64,000 nt of DNA from Polytrichum commune (Eukaryota > Streptophyta > Polytrichopsida > Polytrichales > Polytrichaceae), in assembly GCA_950295325.1 (NCBI GenBank), contig OX485809.1, forward strand, positions 35,409,081 to 35,473,080. The letters run 5' to 3'. The position numbers and the translations under genes are program-made. The notes beneath the pieces are model-generated. The model saw only the letters and a program-made list of their open reading frames with translations, was not told the origin of the DNA and made no database searches. Positions 37,101 to 48,750 of the stretch are shown here, piece by piece (position 1 is the first letter of the stretch; the number at the start of each line of letters is the position of its first letter).

Positions 37101-38267
37101 CATGTCACACTATGTTTCTGGTCACCTTTCAGCTCCTCCAAGCTTCTAGTTGAGGGCACTAGGTTAGACTTTGCACCCTTGCCAAATGGCTGGTCGTGTC
37201 GAGCTTGTGAGAAATCTGTCTGCACTTCGTACCATCTGAGCTGGCTGACTCGCTTGTGTTCTCATTTCCTTTGCTGAAGAGAATTTTGTAAGATTGGGTC
37301 CGCTTGGTTTAGGGTTCGTTCTCATCAGAACAGAGTTCCTGCTCCCCAATGCTTTGAAATCACAAGCAACGTTGATTGACATTGACAATCAAATTAGGAT
37401 CACCCAGTCGATCCTTCAAGAGCAATGTGTAACTCTACATTATTTGCCATGAATGATTCCAGTAAGAAAAATACTCTTTGGCTCAATTCCCACATTTTCA
37501 AATACATGTCGCAAGGAATGCCAAAGCACAAAACTATCCCCTATTCTCCTTTGACCTCATTGAAGTGTAAAGTGAAGCAAGTAGGCATCATCAAAGAAAA
37601 ACCTTGTGTGCATTATTTTTTGTCCGAAGCAAGAGACAGGTAAGATTACCCTCTGTTGGGGGAGAAAAAAATATGACAGGTCAAAAAAAGGTAGGATTAT
37701 TTGTCAAGTGACAGGTGAGAATACTCTCCGGATAAGGCCAGATCAAGACACCCTTTACCATTCGCTGAATCGCTACCCTTTTGATCCAATCAAACAATTC
37801 CAGTTCTTTCCACATCTGGAAACTACACTAGATAGTCCTATTGCTGTGGGCCATAGTAATTTTCTAGAGCCCGCGTTAATGCTCGTGATGAGGATTAGTG
37901 TGGGCCACGTTGATTTTCAACACATGTTAAACTTCTAGCAGAAAATTAGCATGGGCCACATTTGATTGCTTTTTTAGAAAATTAATGTAGGTGATTATTT
38001 CATTTTGTGCTGCATATAACTAATATGCGATGTGTTGGTCAAAAGTCCTCATGAAGACTTAGGGGTAGATCCAGGGCCTTGGACCCATATTAATTCCACA
38101 CTGACATGAAAATTAGTGTGGCCCACGTTAATTATTTCCACACTAATTCTCTACCCACACTAGTAGAACTCTTTAGTGTAGCAATTACATTTATTTCATG
38201 CGATTCATTTAGCCAAGTAGCATAATCAAATGAAGTACAAAGAGACTTCCAAGGTCAAATTCCATCC

Positions 38268-38301
38268 ATAGATAGATAGCTTGATTGATAGATAGATAGA
38301 A
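38268..38301. repeat. GATA microsatellite
   Basis: Two short runs of 'gata' are separated by 'gcttgattg'. It is an ordinary simple repeat in intergenic DNA. Confidence 0.85.
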
Positions 38302-39118
38302 TGTAACTCTAAAGGATCAAACAAGTAATCATGCAGCCTACAAACCTCTCTGGAGAGAGAAAGCCCTCTGGAAAAATGGGATTTAGTTGAATAACTGTTC
38401 CAAACATGAAGTTGCCCAGAATCACAATCAACTTCAGAAAGAAGGCCAATAACTGGTGATTGTTAACTGGAAATTTCTCCCAATAATCAAGATCTGCAAG
38501 ACCATGCTAAAATCGAGTCAACCGAATACCTCAATGCTGTTGGGGTGCAGTTCCATCTCTTTTATGACAAAAAAAAACATGTGATTACTCTGTCATCGGA
38601 ATGAAACCTGTTGACATCAAAATGCTCCATATGTTTTGAGTATGCGACTGAGTAACACAGTTATCACTTTATTTGGACAATGCATGCCAATATTAGACAA
38701 TGCAATAGTCCAGGTAATCAAATGATGACTACAGTAGAACAAGCAATTACACATACAAAGGCCTTGCAAACTTTGAGCCCAAGCCTAGACCATAGCCCCA
38801 TTTGCTGTCAACTACAAGCCTGCCAAAATACAGCTAACCTACAGGCAATTGCTTGAATAAGAGTGTCAAAATATGGACCAGGTCAACATCACATTCGAGA
38901 TCAACACCTTCAGATCCAGAAACTGGTAGGCATGTTTCACACACACTGCCAGCAATGATCTTATTTGTTGCCAAAAGAAGTCACTATCCCCTGGTGCAAC
39001 CATTCAAGTTGGAGCTGGATTTCCAGAAGGGATGATTGTGGAAAAAACAAAAAAAGTTTTAAAAAAAAACAAAAAAATCGTCAATGTTACATCAACTTGT
39101 GTTGATGCCTCCAGTTTT

Positions 39119-42100
39119 TTACTCGTCAACAGCTTGTACTGGAAGCTTGCTGGTGAAATCCCCACTCACAGTTGAGTTAATGCCAGAATTAGTTGCATTT
39201 TCAATTGAACTTGGATCAGAATCACCTGAAACAAATATGGACCAGAAGCAAAATCATAAGTTCAAAGTTTGTGGAGCTTATTGAGTGATGTCAAGCACAT
39301 ATATTGTCGCTCTTATTCAAGCAATTTTGACAAGCTCTTATTTTGACGAGATTGCTTGAATAAGTGCGATTTTGAGCAATATTGACAAGCTCCACAACCC
39401 AAAACGAAGTGTTAAGCCTCACCATTCAATACAGACGGAACATCTGAAGTTGAGGAAGAATCTATCCACTTGCGCTGCAAAATATTTTAATCATCACTCA
39501 ATCAGAAGAGAATCGAGACAAGTTGCAAAACTTTTGAGACAATCAATTATGTATGTGACTTTTTGCCCCTAAAACTCCACACTTAGTATAACATAGTCAG
39601 CTTGAAAAAAGAACCACTCACCCTTTTGCTCTTCCCAACATTCTCAACCTCCCAACGCTCCTTTGCCAAACACACAGCTTCTTTCTCTCCGTCATCATAA
39701 CAAATCTGCCACAAGAAACACGAACTCAACAAAAAGAAATCCACAAACAATTTTTTTTTTCCTAGAAATTCATCTTTTCCAGACTGTGATGGAACAAGAT
39801 ATATGAGAGAGACTATGGTGTTGTTTGTACCTCATGCATTCCAGAGATCCCATTAAAGCTCAAAATCTGTCCGTGGTAGTACCTGCTTGCAATAGTACAA
39901 AAAACATTCTCCATGTGCTTAGTTTCTATTAAGAACAGGTACCTCAATTGTTCTCTTTACAACAAAAGCTGAAACACTGAAACCCACCAATGAACAGAAA
40001 TTAAATTTTGTGAAAGAAGCTACTCCGTGACTAAGCACCTGAGGGAAAATAGCAAGACACATAGGTTAAGTTTCGTTTAGAAAAACTTTACTTAATACTC
40101 CTCCCAATGAAGTCCACTAAACTCTGAAGTATGTACAACCATTCAGGAATTCTTACTTTTGATCAAGTGGCCACCAGATTCTAACACGAAGCCCTACTAG
40201 GCTCATTTCTTTTGAGTTCCCAGACTGCAAGCCTGGAACATATCATACAACAACATTCAATTTTGCTGGTTTTTATATGGTTTGCACTGATCATAAACAC
40301 AAATCAACAATGGTAATTAGCACATCATGGTATTTTGACAGTAAAATGACCTCCAAATTGGATCCCTACAAATTGGCCTTAAAGTATGCCCATATTATGG
40401 AAAACAGAACCCCAAATTTAGAAATACCATTCTACAGAACTTGGAAACAAAGATTGCTTGAAAACTGAGCAAGGTGGTGTTACAAATTCATGGGTCTGAC
40501 CTTCCCCTCCTCCAGGAACATGGTTCAAGGGCTTCCTTCGCTTGTACATGTGATCAAGCTGTTGCAAAACCAAGAATGTCAATAAATCTTTGGGCACAAA
40601 TTGGGCAAAAATCAAAAATCCAATAAATGTATATAAAACTTTTGTGCCCAATTTTGTCAATGGGTTGCCAGACACAAGGATTCACTTGGTGAGGAGCTTA
40701 CAGGGGCATGTTTCAAGCTGAAGTTTCCACAAAGATTTGACTTTTTCAAAGTTTGTGGAACGCTGTCGGCGGCTTCTTCGCTTGTTTTTTGTTTCTTCAT
40801 GGGTTTTCCAAGTTGACCCCGGCAATCAGAGGCCCCACAATGGCAATGTTGATCAGTGCCAAACTGAATAAACCTGCAATATTCAAAGTTCAGGTCCCAT
40901 ATTCAAGTGATGAGATGCATTTTCCTCATTCTTTGCCCCTTAAAACTGCATCTTGTCAAATGAGAATGGATGGCATGGATGATAAAAGTCTGGTCTGTTT
41001 CATACATTTGGCTTTCATTGGACTAATGGTTAACAAAGTCTTGGCAACATAATTGGGGGGACCTATGTGGCCTTCTATCAGTGGACCTTGATAGTTCATA
41101 ACAATTCAAGTTTAGATCCAAAACTTTCTGGGATTGATCCTGAATTCTTCAGATACATTTGCCCATGCACATAAGTTTAACCTCGCGAATCCTAGTATAA
41201 TGTAGCAAACATCAAAAAGCAACCAAATAAGGTTCACTTACCTTAATACTTCCCAATCTAGAAAACTTTTATGAAGGCCTAACTTATTCAGTGCACAATA
41301 AACTCCCACATCCTTTGAAAAGGGATGGTAATCTTCCTGGAAAGCTGATGATCCTAAGACACCTTATAGGAGCTTCAAACATTTCAAAGTGACAGAAATG
41401 AGATACTTCAATTGAACAAAGATGGAATATAGAAGATCGCACAAAAGGAACGCACTGATAGTCATATGTTATCCAAGTTCCACGCTTGATATCTTCAATG
41501 GCAAAAACACCAATTCGAATCTCTCCTTCAATCTCCCTGCACCCGCCCTTTCTTCACAGCATCAACACAAGAGTTGCCAGAAGCCATCAACTAAATCCCA
41601 GAGGACAGATTTGACAGAATCTATATCTACATCTATCACCATCATTCATTGAGAGAACCCTCCTAAAAACCCTGGATGAGAAAATTACATTATCCATATA
41701 TGTACAAGTACTCACCACTTCTGCAACTCACTATTTGGATGGCAGCTATGGTTGATATAGCGAGACAAATTGCCCTTGAAAGTTGCATCAATCACCATTT
41801 CACGGCTGATTTCACACATGTAGAAATTCATCTCACCCTGTTTCTTCATCACCCAGAGTCTTTCCTCGCAAGTTTTATCATCAATAACTGCAAATGCATC
41901 CAGTAAAAAACATGAATTATTATCAAAATAATCCACATAAAAGTCTCTCAAAAGTCCATGCTTCAGTAGGGAGTTTCACCCCACTTTGGACATTTTATAA
42001 TCAAATGTTCAAGTGGTACCAAAACATCCAATTTTGGTGAAATGGAGAGGTGTTTGACTTTGGCCAAAAGACAGCTAAGGTGGCTCAACCCAACACCAAC

Positions 42101-45100
42101 ACTGAACGTTTGTCCACCCAAATGAACGGGAGGGCTTCATTTTAGAACACAAATCTTCAACATCTAAGGATTTCTCATTTATGAGAGTATCAATGAATGA
42201 GAGAGATCCTCGGACATCATAAAAATGCGTTTTACAAAGAAGCCCTCCCAATCCTATGGGTGGTCATATGTTCAGTACTGGTGTTAGGTTGAGCTACCTT
42301 ACACAAAAATGAATTTCATGTCAAAAAGTTGAAGGCACCTAACATGGTGCTCTCGAAACTTTGACAAGGGTTTCATTTTTATATCCCTCCCTTGGTCAAA
42401 GTCAAGCACCTCCACTTCAATTCACCAAAATTGGGAGTTCCGATACTATTTGAACACATGACTCAAACGTTCATGCACCTTATTCAATGTCTGTTTGGAA
42501 TCTGGGAAACTGCAGTTTTAACAACACACAAACTCATTGAATGAACTTCAAAATAATTTCGCAGGAAAGTCGCAACTCACCTTCTCCCACATACTCGATT
42601 AGGAAGGAACCTGCCTTAATGTCTTCATCAGCGACCAAACCCCAACCACACTTTTCTGTCTGCATTGCAAGTAAAATAATCAGCACATTCATCCCCCTTC
42701 AATATCCTGATAATGAGCACCCATGCTAGTTTGATTGCATAATCTAGCCACCTTAAGATTACACTCTGAAGTTCATTAATATCTCAAAACTCATTAACTG
42801 CAGAACTTCTAAAGCACAATTCATTCTTCATGCTTTTGAAAATTCAATTGGATCTCCAGGTAAGAATTTGTCTTACCACCTTCCAAAGTAAGAACTTTAG
42901 AAGTTATTTGGTATACAATATATCCTATGTGTTCATCAGATAGTTGTACTAATTGTGATCAATACACTTTTTGAATTGATCAACCATACAGATAGTTCTT
43001 TTATTCTCATGTCCTCTCATCAAGGGCACCCACTTGCATCTTACATTTTGAACAACTAATTCTGAAATATAGTAATTAAAAAGATAAAGCTTCGAGATAC
43101 ATTTGAAGTGCGTTCTAGGATTAGTAAGACTGGAAGTAACTGTGGAAAGCCAGCAAACTGCATCACGTAAATTTTGACTATTTTATATACATCAGACAAG
43201 TGATTTTCTTTTACAAGTTCATGGAAGGTATGAGAAATCTAGGTCTTCCACTATACACAAAAATCCGCACTTCTTTTCTATCAATTGACCAGTGAAGATA
43301 TAGGAACTAAAAAAGCCCACCTTTATGGCTTTCAGTTTACTTCCAGGGCGCTTCTGAAATGGAAGATTAGTGCATGAGTCTCCACAGCCACAGCTGCTTG
43401 AGCAGCTAACAAAAAGGATTCTGGTACACACAACCCACAATTCCAGACCACAATCATGAACAATTAACAAATAGGAATGGCTTGTATTGTCAAATTCCTA
43501 CATGAGGCATACCTAACAGATTGAAGTAAAAGTTTATATGAACTTCAAAAAATAGTTCATTTGATATAACTAACTTGTCATCAATGAACTTGTAATCACT
43601 AGTTCATGATTTACAAAGAGGATCAATTGATAGTAAATTTATTGCCAATTAAAGTTAAAGTTTATACAAACTTCAATGAAGAGATCAATTGATATAGCTA
43701 GCTTGTAATCTACAAAAACAATAATTAATAACAAGTTCATTGATATGCTTTGAAACCCAAAAATCACTACTTTTGGATATGCATTGAAAACCCAAAAATC
43801 ACATCATTGACCATCCCACCCGCAAAGGCAATCCTTTGAGCAAGCCCCACTTGAGCCAGTTGTCGGCTTGCATAGGCACTCCATTCTATCATCCTGCTGC
43901 CATTTCTTTGACCTTTTTACCAGATATATATCTGGTTTCAAGTTAAGCCAGTTCTCTGGTACCCTTAGAATCACCACAAGGAGCACACATGCGATATACT
44001 TAAAAAATCAGATGAAATACAAGTTGGAGATTCTCGTCAAAAAGAGGATACTGCGTCTGATATGACAATATGAGGGGGGCTTAATTGGCATCCGCCGAAC
44101 ATCCTCAAAAATGGCACGGGGAATCTGAAAGTCATGCGCTATAGTGGGTAGTGGCAATCGCTCAAATGAAATCTTAGGATCACAGCTTGGCTCTGCATCC
44201 TGTAAGAGAAAACATGGTACTCAACAGTTGGACAAGGCAAGACAAATATGAATAGCTGACTTTATGCAATATTTTTGATGCAATATGCAGAGTAGCTTCA
44301 ATTGCTAAAATTTGACCCTTTACTCTGAAATCTCCTTGACATCTACAAGCTACCAGGCCTATCTGTGAAACCCACACCCCAAACCACATTTTCTTATTTA
44401 TGGCAGATTGAGTGCCACTTGATGTTGTTGACATATTAGAGTTATCCTTAAAGTCTCTCAAATACTCATGTTTTGGTAAGGAGTTTCACGCCACTTTCGA
44501 CACTTTTTTATTTTTTAAGGTGTTCAAGTGGTATAGGAACCACCAATTTTGGATAAAATCACTACTTTTGGATATGCATAATGTCATAATGAACTCCTTG
44601 TCAAACTTTCAAGAGCACCATTTAACGCTACAAATGGGGATATCCAACCACTAGTTACAAATGGGCCGGTTGAGTTTGAGATTAACCAGTTCAAGTTCAA
44701 GCTTTAGGCAAACCCCATATCATTTCAGAGAAATCTATAGAATATGCCTTAAATAAATGAAAGAAAACCGACAGATATCAAGGTGTAACCAGTTGGACTT
44801 GGAAACAATTGGATCTCTACCGATTTTGCCCAAAATCTCCCCGGACACTTGTCTGACATGAACTTCACTTTCATATAGCCACCTTTTGGCCAAAGTCAAA
44901 CACCTCCCCTACATTTTACCAAAATTGGATGATTTGGAACAACTTGAACACACCTTAAACATTATAAATTGTCAAAAGTGGGGCGAAACTCCCCACCAAA
45001 ACATGAGTTTTTGATAGACTTCAATGATAACTCTATTGCTACCCAGAGCTTAGAGAATTTCCAATGCAACTTTAACGGACCCAAGAGAACAGATATAAAA

Positions 45101-47388
45101 ACAGTGCAAAGTCCACACCATGCTACTGAGATGAAACATTTCACCCATGAATGATAATTCCACAGGCCTAAATTCATTCCTAAACTTGTGAAAATGCAAC
45201 TACGTACCTGATTTTCATGCTTCCATTCATCGTCATGCTTCCCGCAGATCATGTAACCTGGAATATCTTCAAGCAAGTTGATGCCATCTGGTGCGCAAGC
45301 CTCATGGTAGGCAACTGGACAATGTAAGCATCGGTACAGCTTTGACCACTTTTTGATTTTATAGTCGACACAAACATCACAATCATGGCGCGGGCATACC
45401 ATGGCAAAAGCTGCAGATGTCTTCTTTTGCCTCCAATTCTTCATACAGTCTTTGTGATAGTACTTGCTACAACCCCGGTAAGTGCATTGCACAAGATCAT
45501 CTTCCAAAGTCCCAAATGATTTGCACTCAAAACACCGCACCTGTTTTGTAACAAGAAATCAGTTAATGTATAATGCACAAGCAAAAACTAGCTGAAGATA
45601 AATAAGACATGGAAAGAGAGCCACATTTGAATAGATTGAGAACTTCTGTCAAAATCATAATGTATTATTCTTCACACTCTGATGACCCCTCTTAAAGAAC
45701 TGTGTACCAGGCGGCTAATGGGATGATTACTCTTGCACCCAAATGTTCACTGCACTCTTTTGATGCCCCCAATTTTTATTAGAGTTGGAATCAGCCCTAC
45801 AAGTTAGTTGTTAGGTTTAGGACACCAAGGTAAAAACATTGAGTTGCCCAATTTAGATTCAGGTGATTGTCAAATAAAATTCATTTGCAACATACTGACC
45901 TTCAACCTGATCATACCCATCGATATAATCATATAGAGATTAGAATAGGTATTTGTCTAAACACATAATTATATCACCATTGCCCTAGCCACTTCTGTTT
46001 CCAAGATATAGTTTCAGTTGACAAAGAGGAGTCATCTGTTAAAATAGAAAAGGCTGACACAAGTGCTTTTGCACAACAACAAAAAATCAGGAAACTAATC
46101 AAGTCATGGCCGCACCAACAGCAAAGTAGAACGGAATCCTCTATTGCAACTGGAGCTCATTTGGGTAAGCTGCTGAACCACCAATTTCATAATCACCAAA
46201 ATATTCTGGCACATCCTTTCAGAACTCTAAAATAAAATATGCCAAATATGGAGACTGACAAAGTGCATTACATGGATATCACTACAATTTCTACAGGAAG
46301 CTAATTAGAAGTGGAGTAATAATCTTGCTGTAGAAATTTAGGTGGAATTAGAGCAGGCTGCATGTTTTTGAGTCACTTAAATCATGATTACAGAGTTTTG
46401 ATACAGAGATTTGTGGCAGGTAGTGTGCTCCAAAACTACATAGACTTACATGTTCTCCAATGAGGAGGAACACAGCATTCTTATGCATCATTTGTAAGGA
46501 TATTCTCTTTCTATTCTAGATTCAACAATAAATTTTCATCAAGAATAAATGTGCCTTGAGTACACGAATGAATACATTCAATCATAGTCAAGTGGCATTA
46601 AGCTCTCATTACTCATCGACGCCAATCCCATTGTTGATGCCTATGATCTTCGGACAGACACAAATCCTTCTTCCATCTACCATCAAGATTCAAATGAAGA
46701 GGTACACCCATCCCCAATGGAGATATTCATTCTTAGGTTGCATGCGGGTTACATATGATTTATTCCATTTGCATTGAAACCTCAATAGGCTACTTAAGAA
46801 TGTTATGAAGATTGTGCAGTAGATGAAGATGTTGTAATATTACAATGCACATAGGTTTTAAATGTGAGGTTGAGAGGTTCAGTTATCAAAGTAAGTAAGG
46901 AATGATATGATTCTTATATTTATTAACGTGTATCTCTAGTTGATTGTTCACAGAGCAATAGAATTCATCAAGGCTTCGAAGTAGAAACGGTGGATATCAT
47001 TATTGACAACCTAGAATTCTTCCATCTACCAACAAGACTGAATTGAAGAGTACATACATACCCAATAGAATCATTCTTACATTATCTGGGCTACCTAAGA
47101 ATTAGTCCATTCCCATTGGAACCTAAACAGGCTACTTGATGAAAAAGATGAATAACTTACCTTGTTTTGAGAACAGGTTGAACACAACCACGGGTCGGTG
47201 TCAGGGCACTTTTCAAATCCAAGACAGGAGAGGTGGAAACTGTCACGACATCGGTCGCAACACAACAACTCTCCAAAATCCTTGCAAATTGAGCAGACAA
47301 ACGAGAATCCGTCATCTTCCTTTTCACCTTTTCGCCTCCGGTCCTTCTCCTCCTTCTCAGGAATGGCCATGATCCTTGCTCTTCCCAT
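39119..47388 (-). CDS. Histone lysine N-methyltransferase, PHD-AWS-SET-Tudor, ASHR3-like
   Basis: This is a nuclear chromatin enzyme of the ASH1/NSD class, which methylates histone H3 (H3K36 in most relatives). Fifteen exons on the minus strand: 47,388-47,161; 45,540-45,208; 44,199-44,052; 43,931-43,820; 43,420-43,321; 42,659-42,581; 41,887-41,716; 41,536-41,456; 40,873-40,702; 40,558-40,484; 40,224-40,157; 39,882-39,831; 39,705-39,622; 39,474-39,423; 39,225-39,119. All phases fit (620 aa). Residues 31-75 form a PHD finger (CSIC, CCDRC, H52, C55, CSTC); 77-187 a second Cys/His zinc domain; 235 onwards HIRRNIYLVKRS; about 255-305 AWS (CSSSCGCGDSC); then SET with CGWGL, IEYVGE, RYINHSCHPN and ITYDYQ, all catalytic motifs intact; post-SET CHCGASDCRG; about 508-560 a Tudor-like fold (RVRIWWPLDQKYY, YDDGEKEAVCLAKERWE). 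An in-frame TAA at 47,407-47,409 supports the start. Confidence 0.9.
41940..42470. mobile_element. Foldback element in intron 6 of the methyltransferase gene
   Basis: The left arm (about 41,940-42,150) and right arm (about 42,238-42,460) are inverted copies: 'ggtgtttgactttggcca' pairs with 'ttggtcaaagtcaagcacc', and 'ggctcaacccaacacc' pairs with 'ggtgttaggttgagc'. The outer end reads 'aagtctctcaaaagtccatg', matching the end of the second copy at 44,450. It lies wholly within the intron between exons 6 and 7, and would be transcribed with the gene and fold into a hairpin. Confidence 0.8.
44450..45021. mobile_element. Foldback element in intron 2 of the methyltransferase gene
   Basis: About 572 bp. 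The left end 'aagtctctcaaatactcatg' is matched inversely by the right end, which reads 'catgagtttttgatagactt'; next come 'gtaaggagtttcacgccac' on the left and 'gtggggcgaaactccccac' on the right. Interior arms also pair, and share the 'ccaaagtcaaacacctccc' region with the element at 41,940-42,470. The two are members of one family. It lies in the intron between exons 2 and 3. Confidence 0.8.
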
Positions 47389-48750
47389 ACTTGCACAGCA
47401 AATCTCTTACATTGCTCTCTTGAGGTTTAAATCTCCCCTTGTCAAACCCCTCATATGAATTCTCACATTCTATATATTTGGAGGACCTATGGAAACAAAA
47501 CCACAGGCTCTGATCGATGCAAGCTCACTTCCTTGAAGGCTCCAGCCTGAGACCTATGCTTTTAATTCTTCACATGTTGAAATTCTATTTTGAGCTCATG
47601 GATGAGTACCCAAGCAACATTAAACCCTCCTTGTGCTTGAATCCGTGTGCTGAACCAAACTGAGAAACCTGGAATTCGAAGTGACCTGATCAGATTAAGA
47701 AAGAAAAAATTCAGCACCTCCCCCGCCACTCAAGCCCGGTAAATTTAAATGCACCTGAGGAAGAAAAAAACAAAACCATCCAAGCACGTTCCAACATCAG
47801 AAGAATTAATCAAGCCAACCAACCTGACCCGCCCTTCCCAACTAACCCTCCAATCACCCGCCTACCTCGGTCCCTCCCCTCCAAACCCAAACCCACAAAA
47901 TTTCCAAACACAAAACCCACAAACACTCCTCTCTCCCTCCCAATTCAAAAAATAAAAATAAAAATAAAATCCAAAAATCCAAAAATATCCCGCACAAACC
48001 AAACCCAAACCAAACCCACCTCCCACAAACTCACACCAAAACTTCACCAAATCCTCAATACCAAATCCCATTCATCACCCTCACGCACAGACACTCCATT
48101 CCCCAAAACAACACATGCACCCCAAACTCCACCCATCCATCCATCGAACTCATCCCAAAAGCACATCAGAACGCCATTTTCCACCATCCAGAACCACCCA
48201 AACCCATGTCAAGTCGCATCCCGACAACATCCGCAAGGGAATTCAACCAAACCCGCCTACGAGAAGATTCAAAAAAAGACGAGCTCTGTTTTTGGAGACC
48301 GTTAAATCCAATACCCAAAACCCAAAACCCAAAACAGAGCGTGAGTAAGGGCAACTTGGGCACCTCCAGGAGACTTTGTTATGGGGCTGGGTGAACCCCG
48401 TGACCTACATTGAAGAACCAGCCATGGAGGCCACACTTGGTGGTGGTGCTCGAAGGTGGGTTCCGGTCGATTGTGAGCTTGTTTGTCGAGACATGGAACA
48501 ACTTGAAGCGGGGTGAGTATGTATGGGGGTTATGTTAAGTGGGGCTGTAGCGTAAAGGTGGAGAGGAGAGGAATTCGAGGTTGCGAGCTTGGACTTGAAG
48601 AGCGAAGGAGAAAGGGCGGCAAGCGGAAGCGCAGAGAAGACAAGGAAAGGGAGGGAGAAACGAAGCAACTAAGGCGATTGAATGCTTCGTCGCCTTCTCT
48701 CCCTTTCTCGAATACCAATACCAAAGAATACATACGCTCTCGTATCGTAT
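47389..48750 (-). promoter_or_regulatory. Upstream region of the methyltransferase gene with strong strand bias
   Basis: Positions about 47,740-48,350 are built almost only of A and C on the + strand (for example 'aaacccaaaccaaacccacc' and repeated 'cccaaaa'), so the strand that would be the gene's sense strand is G/T-rich. Beyond it, 48,540-48,680 is purine-rich on + and so pyrimidine-rich on the minus strand, as expected of a plant 5' UTR. I infer that transcription starts near 48.7 kb and that a leader of more than 1 kb, perhaps spliced, precedes the ATG at 47,388. No TATA box was fixed. Confidence 0.4.

Larger units (their letters stand above)
33896..39118. other. Intergenic stretch between the XTH and methyltransferase genes
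   Basis: The XTH 3' UTR begins here and contains an imperfect direct repeat (33,945-34,000 and 34,131-34,188, sharing 'ttgaattggacggtcaag'). Positions about 34,900-37,400 are less AT-rich than the repeat regions and carry open frames on both strands (for example minus 34,492-34,830 and minus 36,077-36,376), but I could not build a gene or recognise a domain. About 37,822-38,190 has a repeated 'gtgtgg(g/c)ccacgtt' motif and ends that are partly inverted ('ctacactagatag' against 'ctctttagtgtag'), so it may be another small element. GATA repeats lie at 38,268-38,301. Confidence 0.45.

Noticed and set aside
37822-38190. A third MITE family
   Set aside because: Only short pieces of the ends pair and no second copy was seen, so it is left as a possibility within the intergenic entry.
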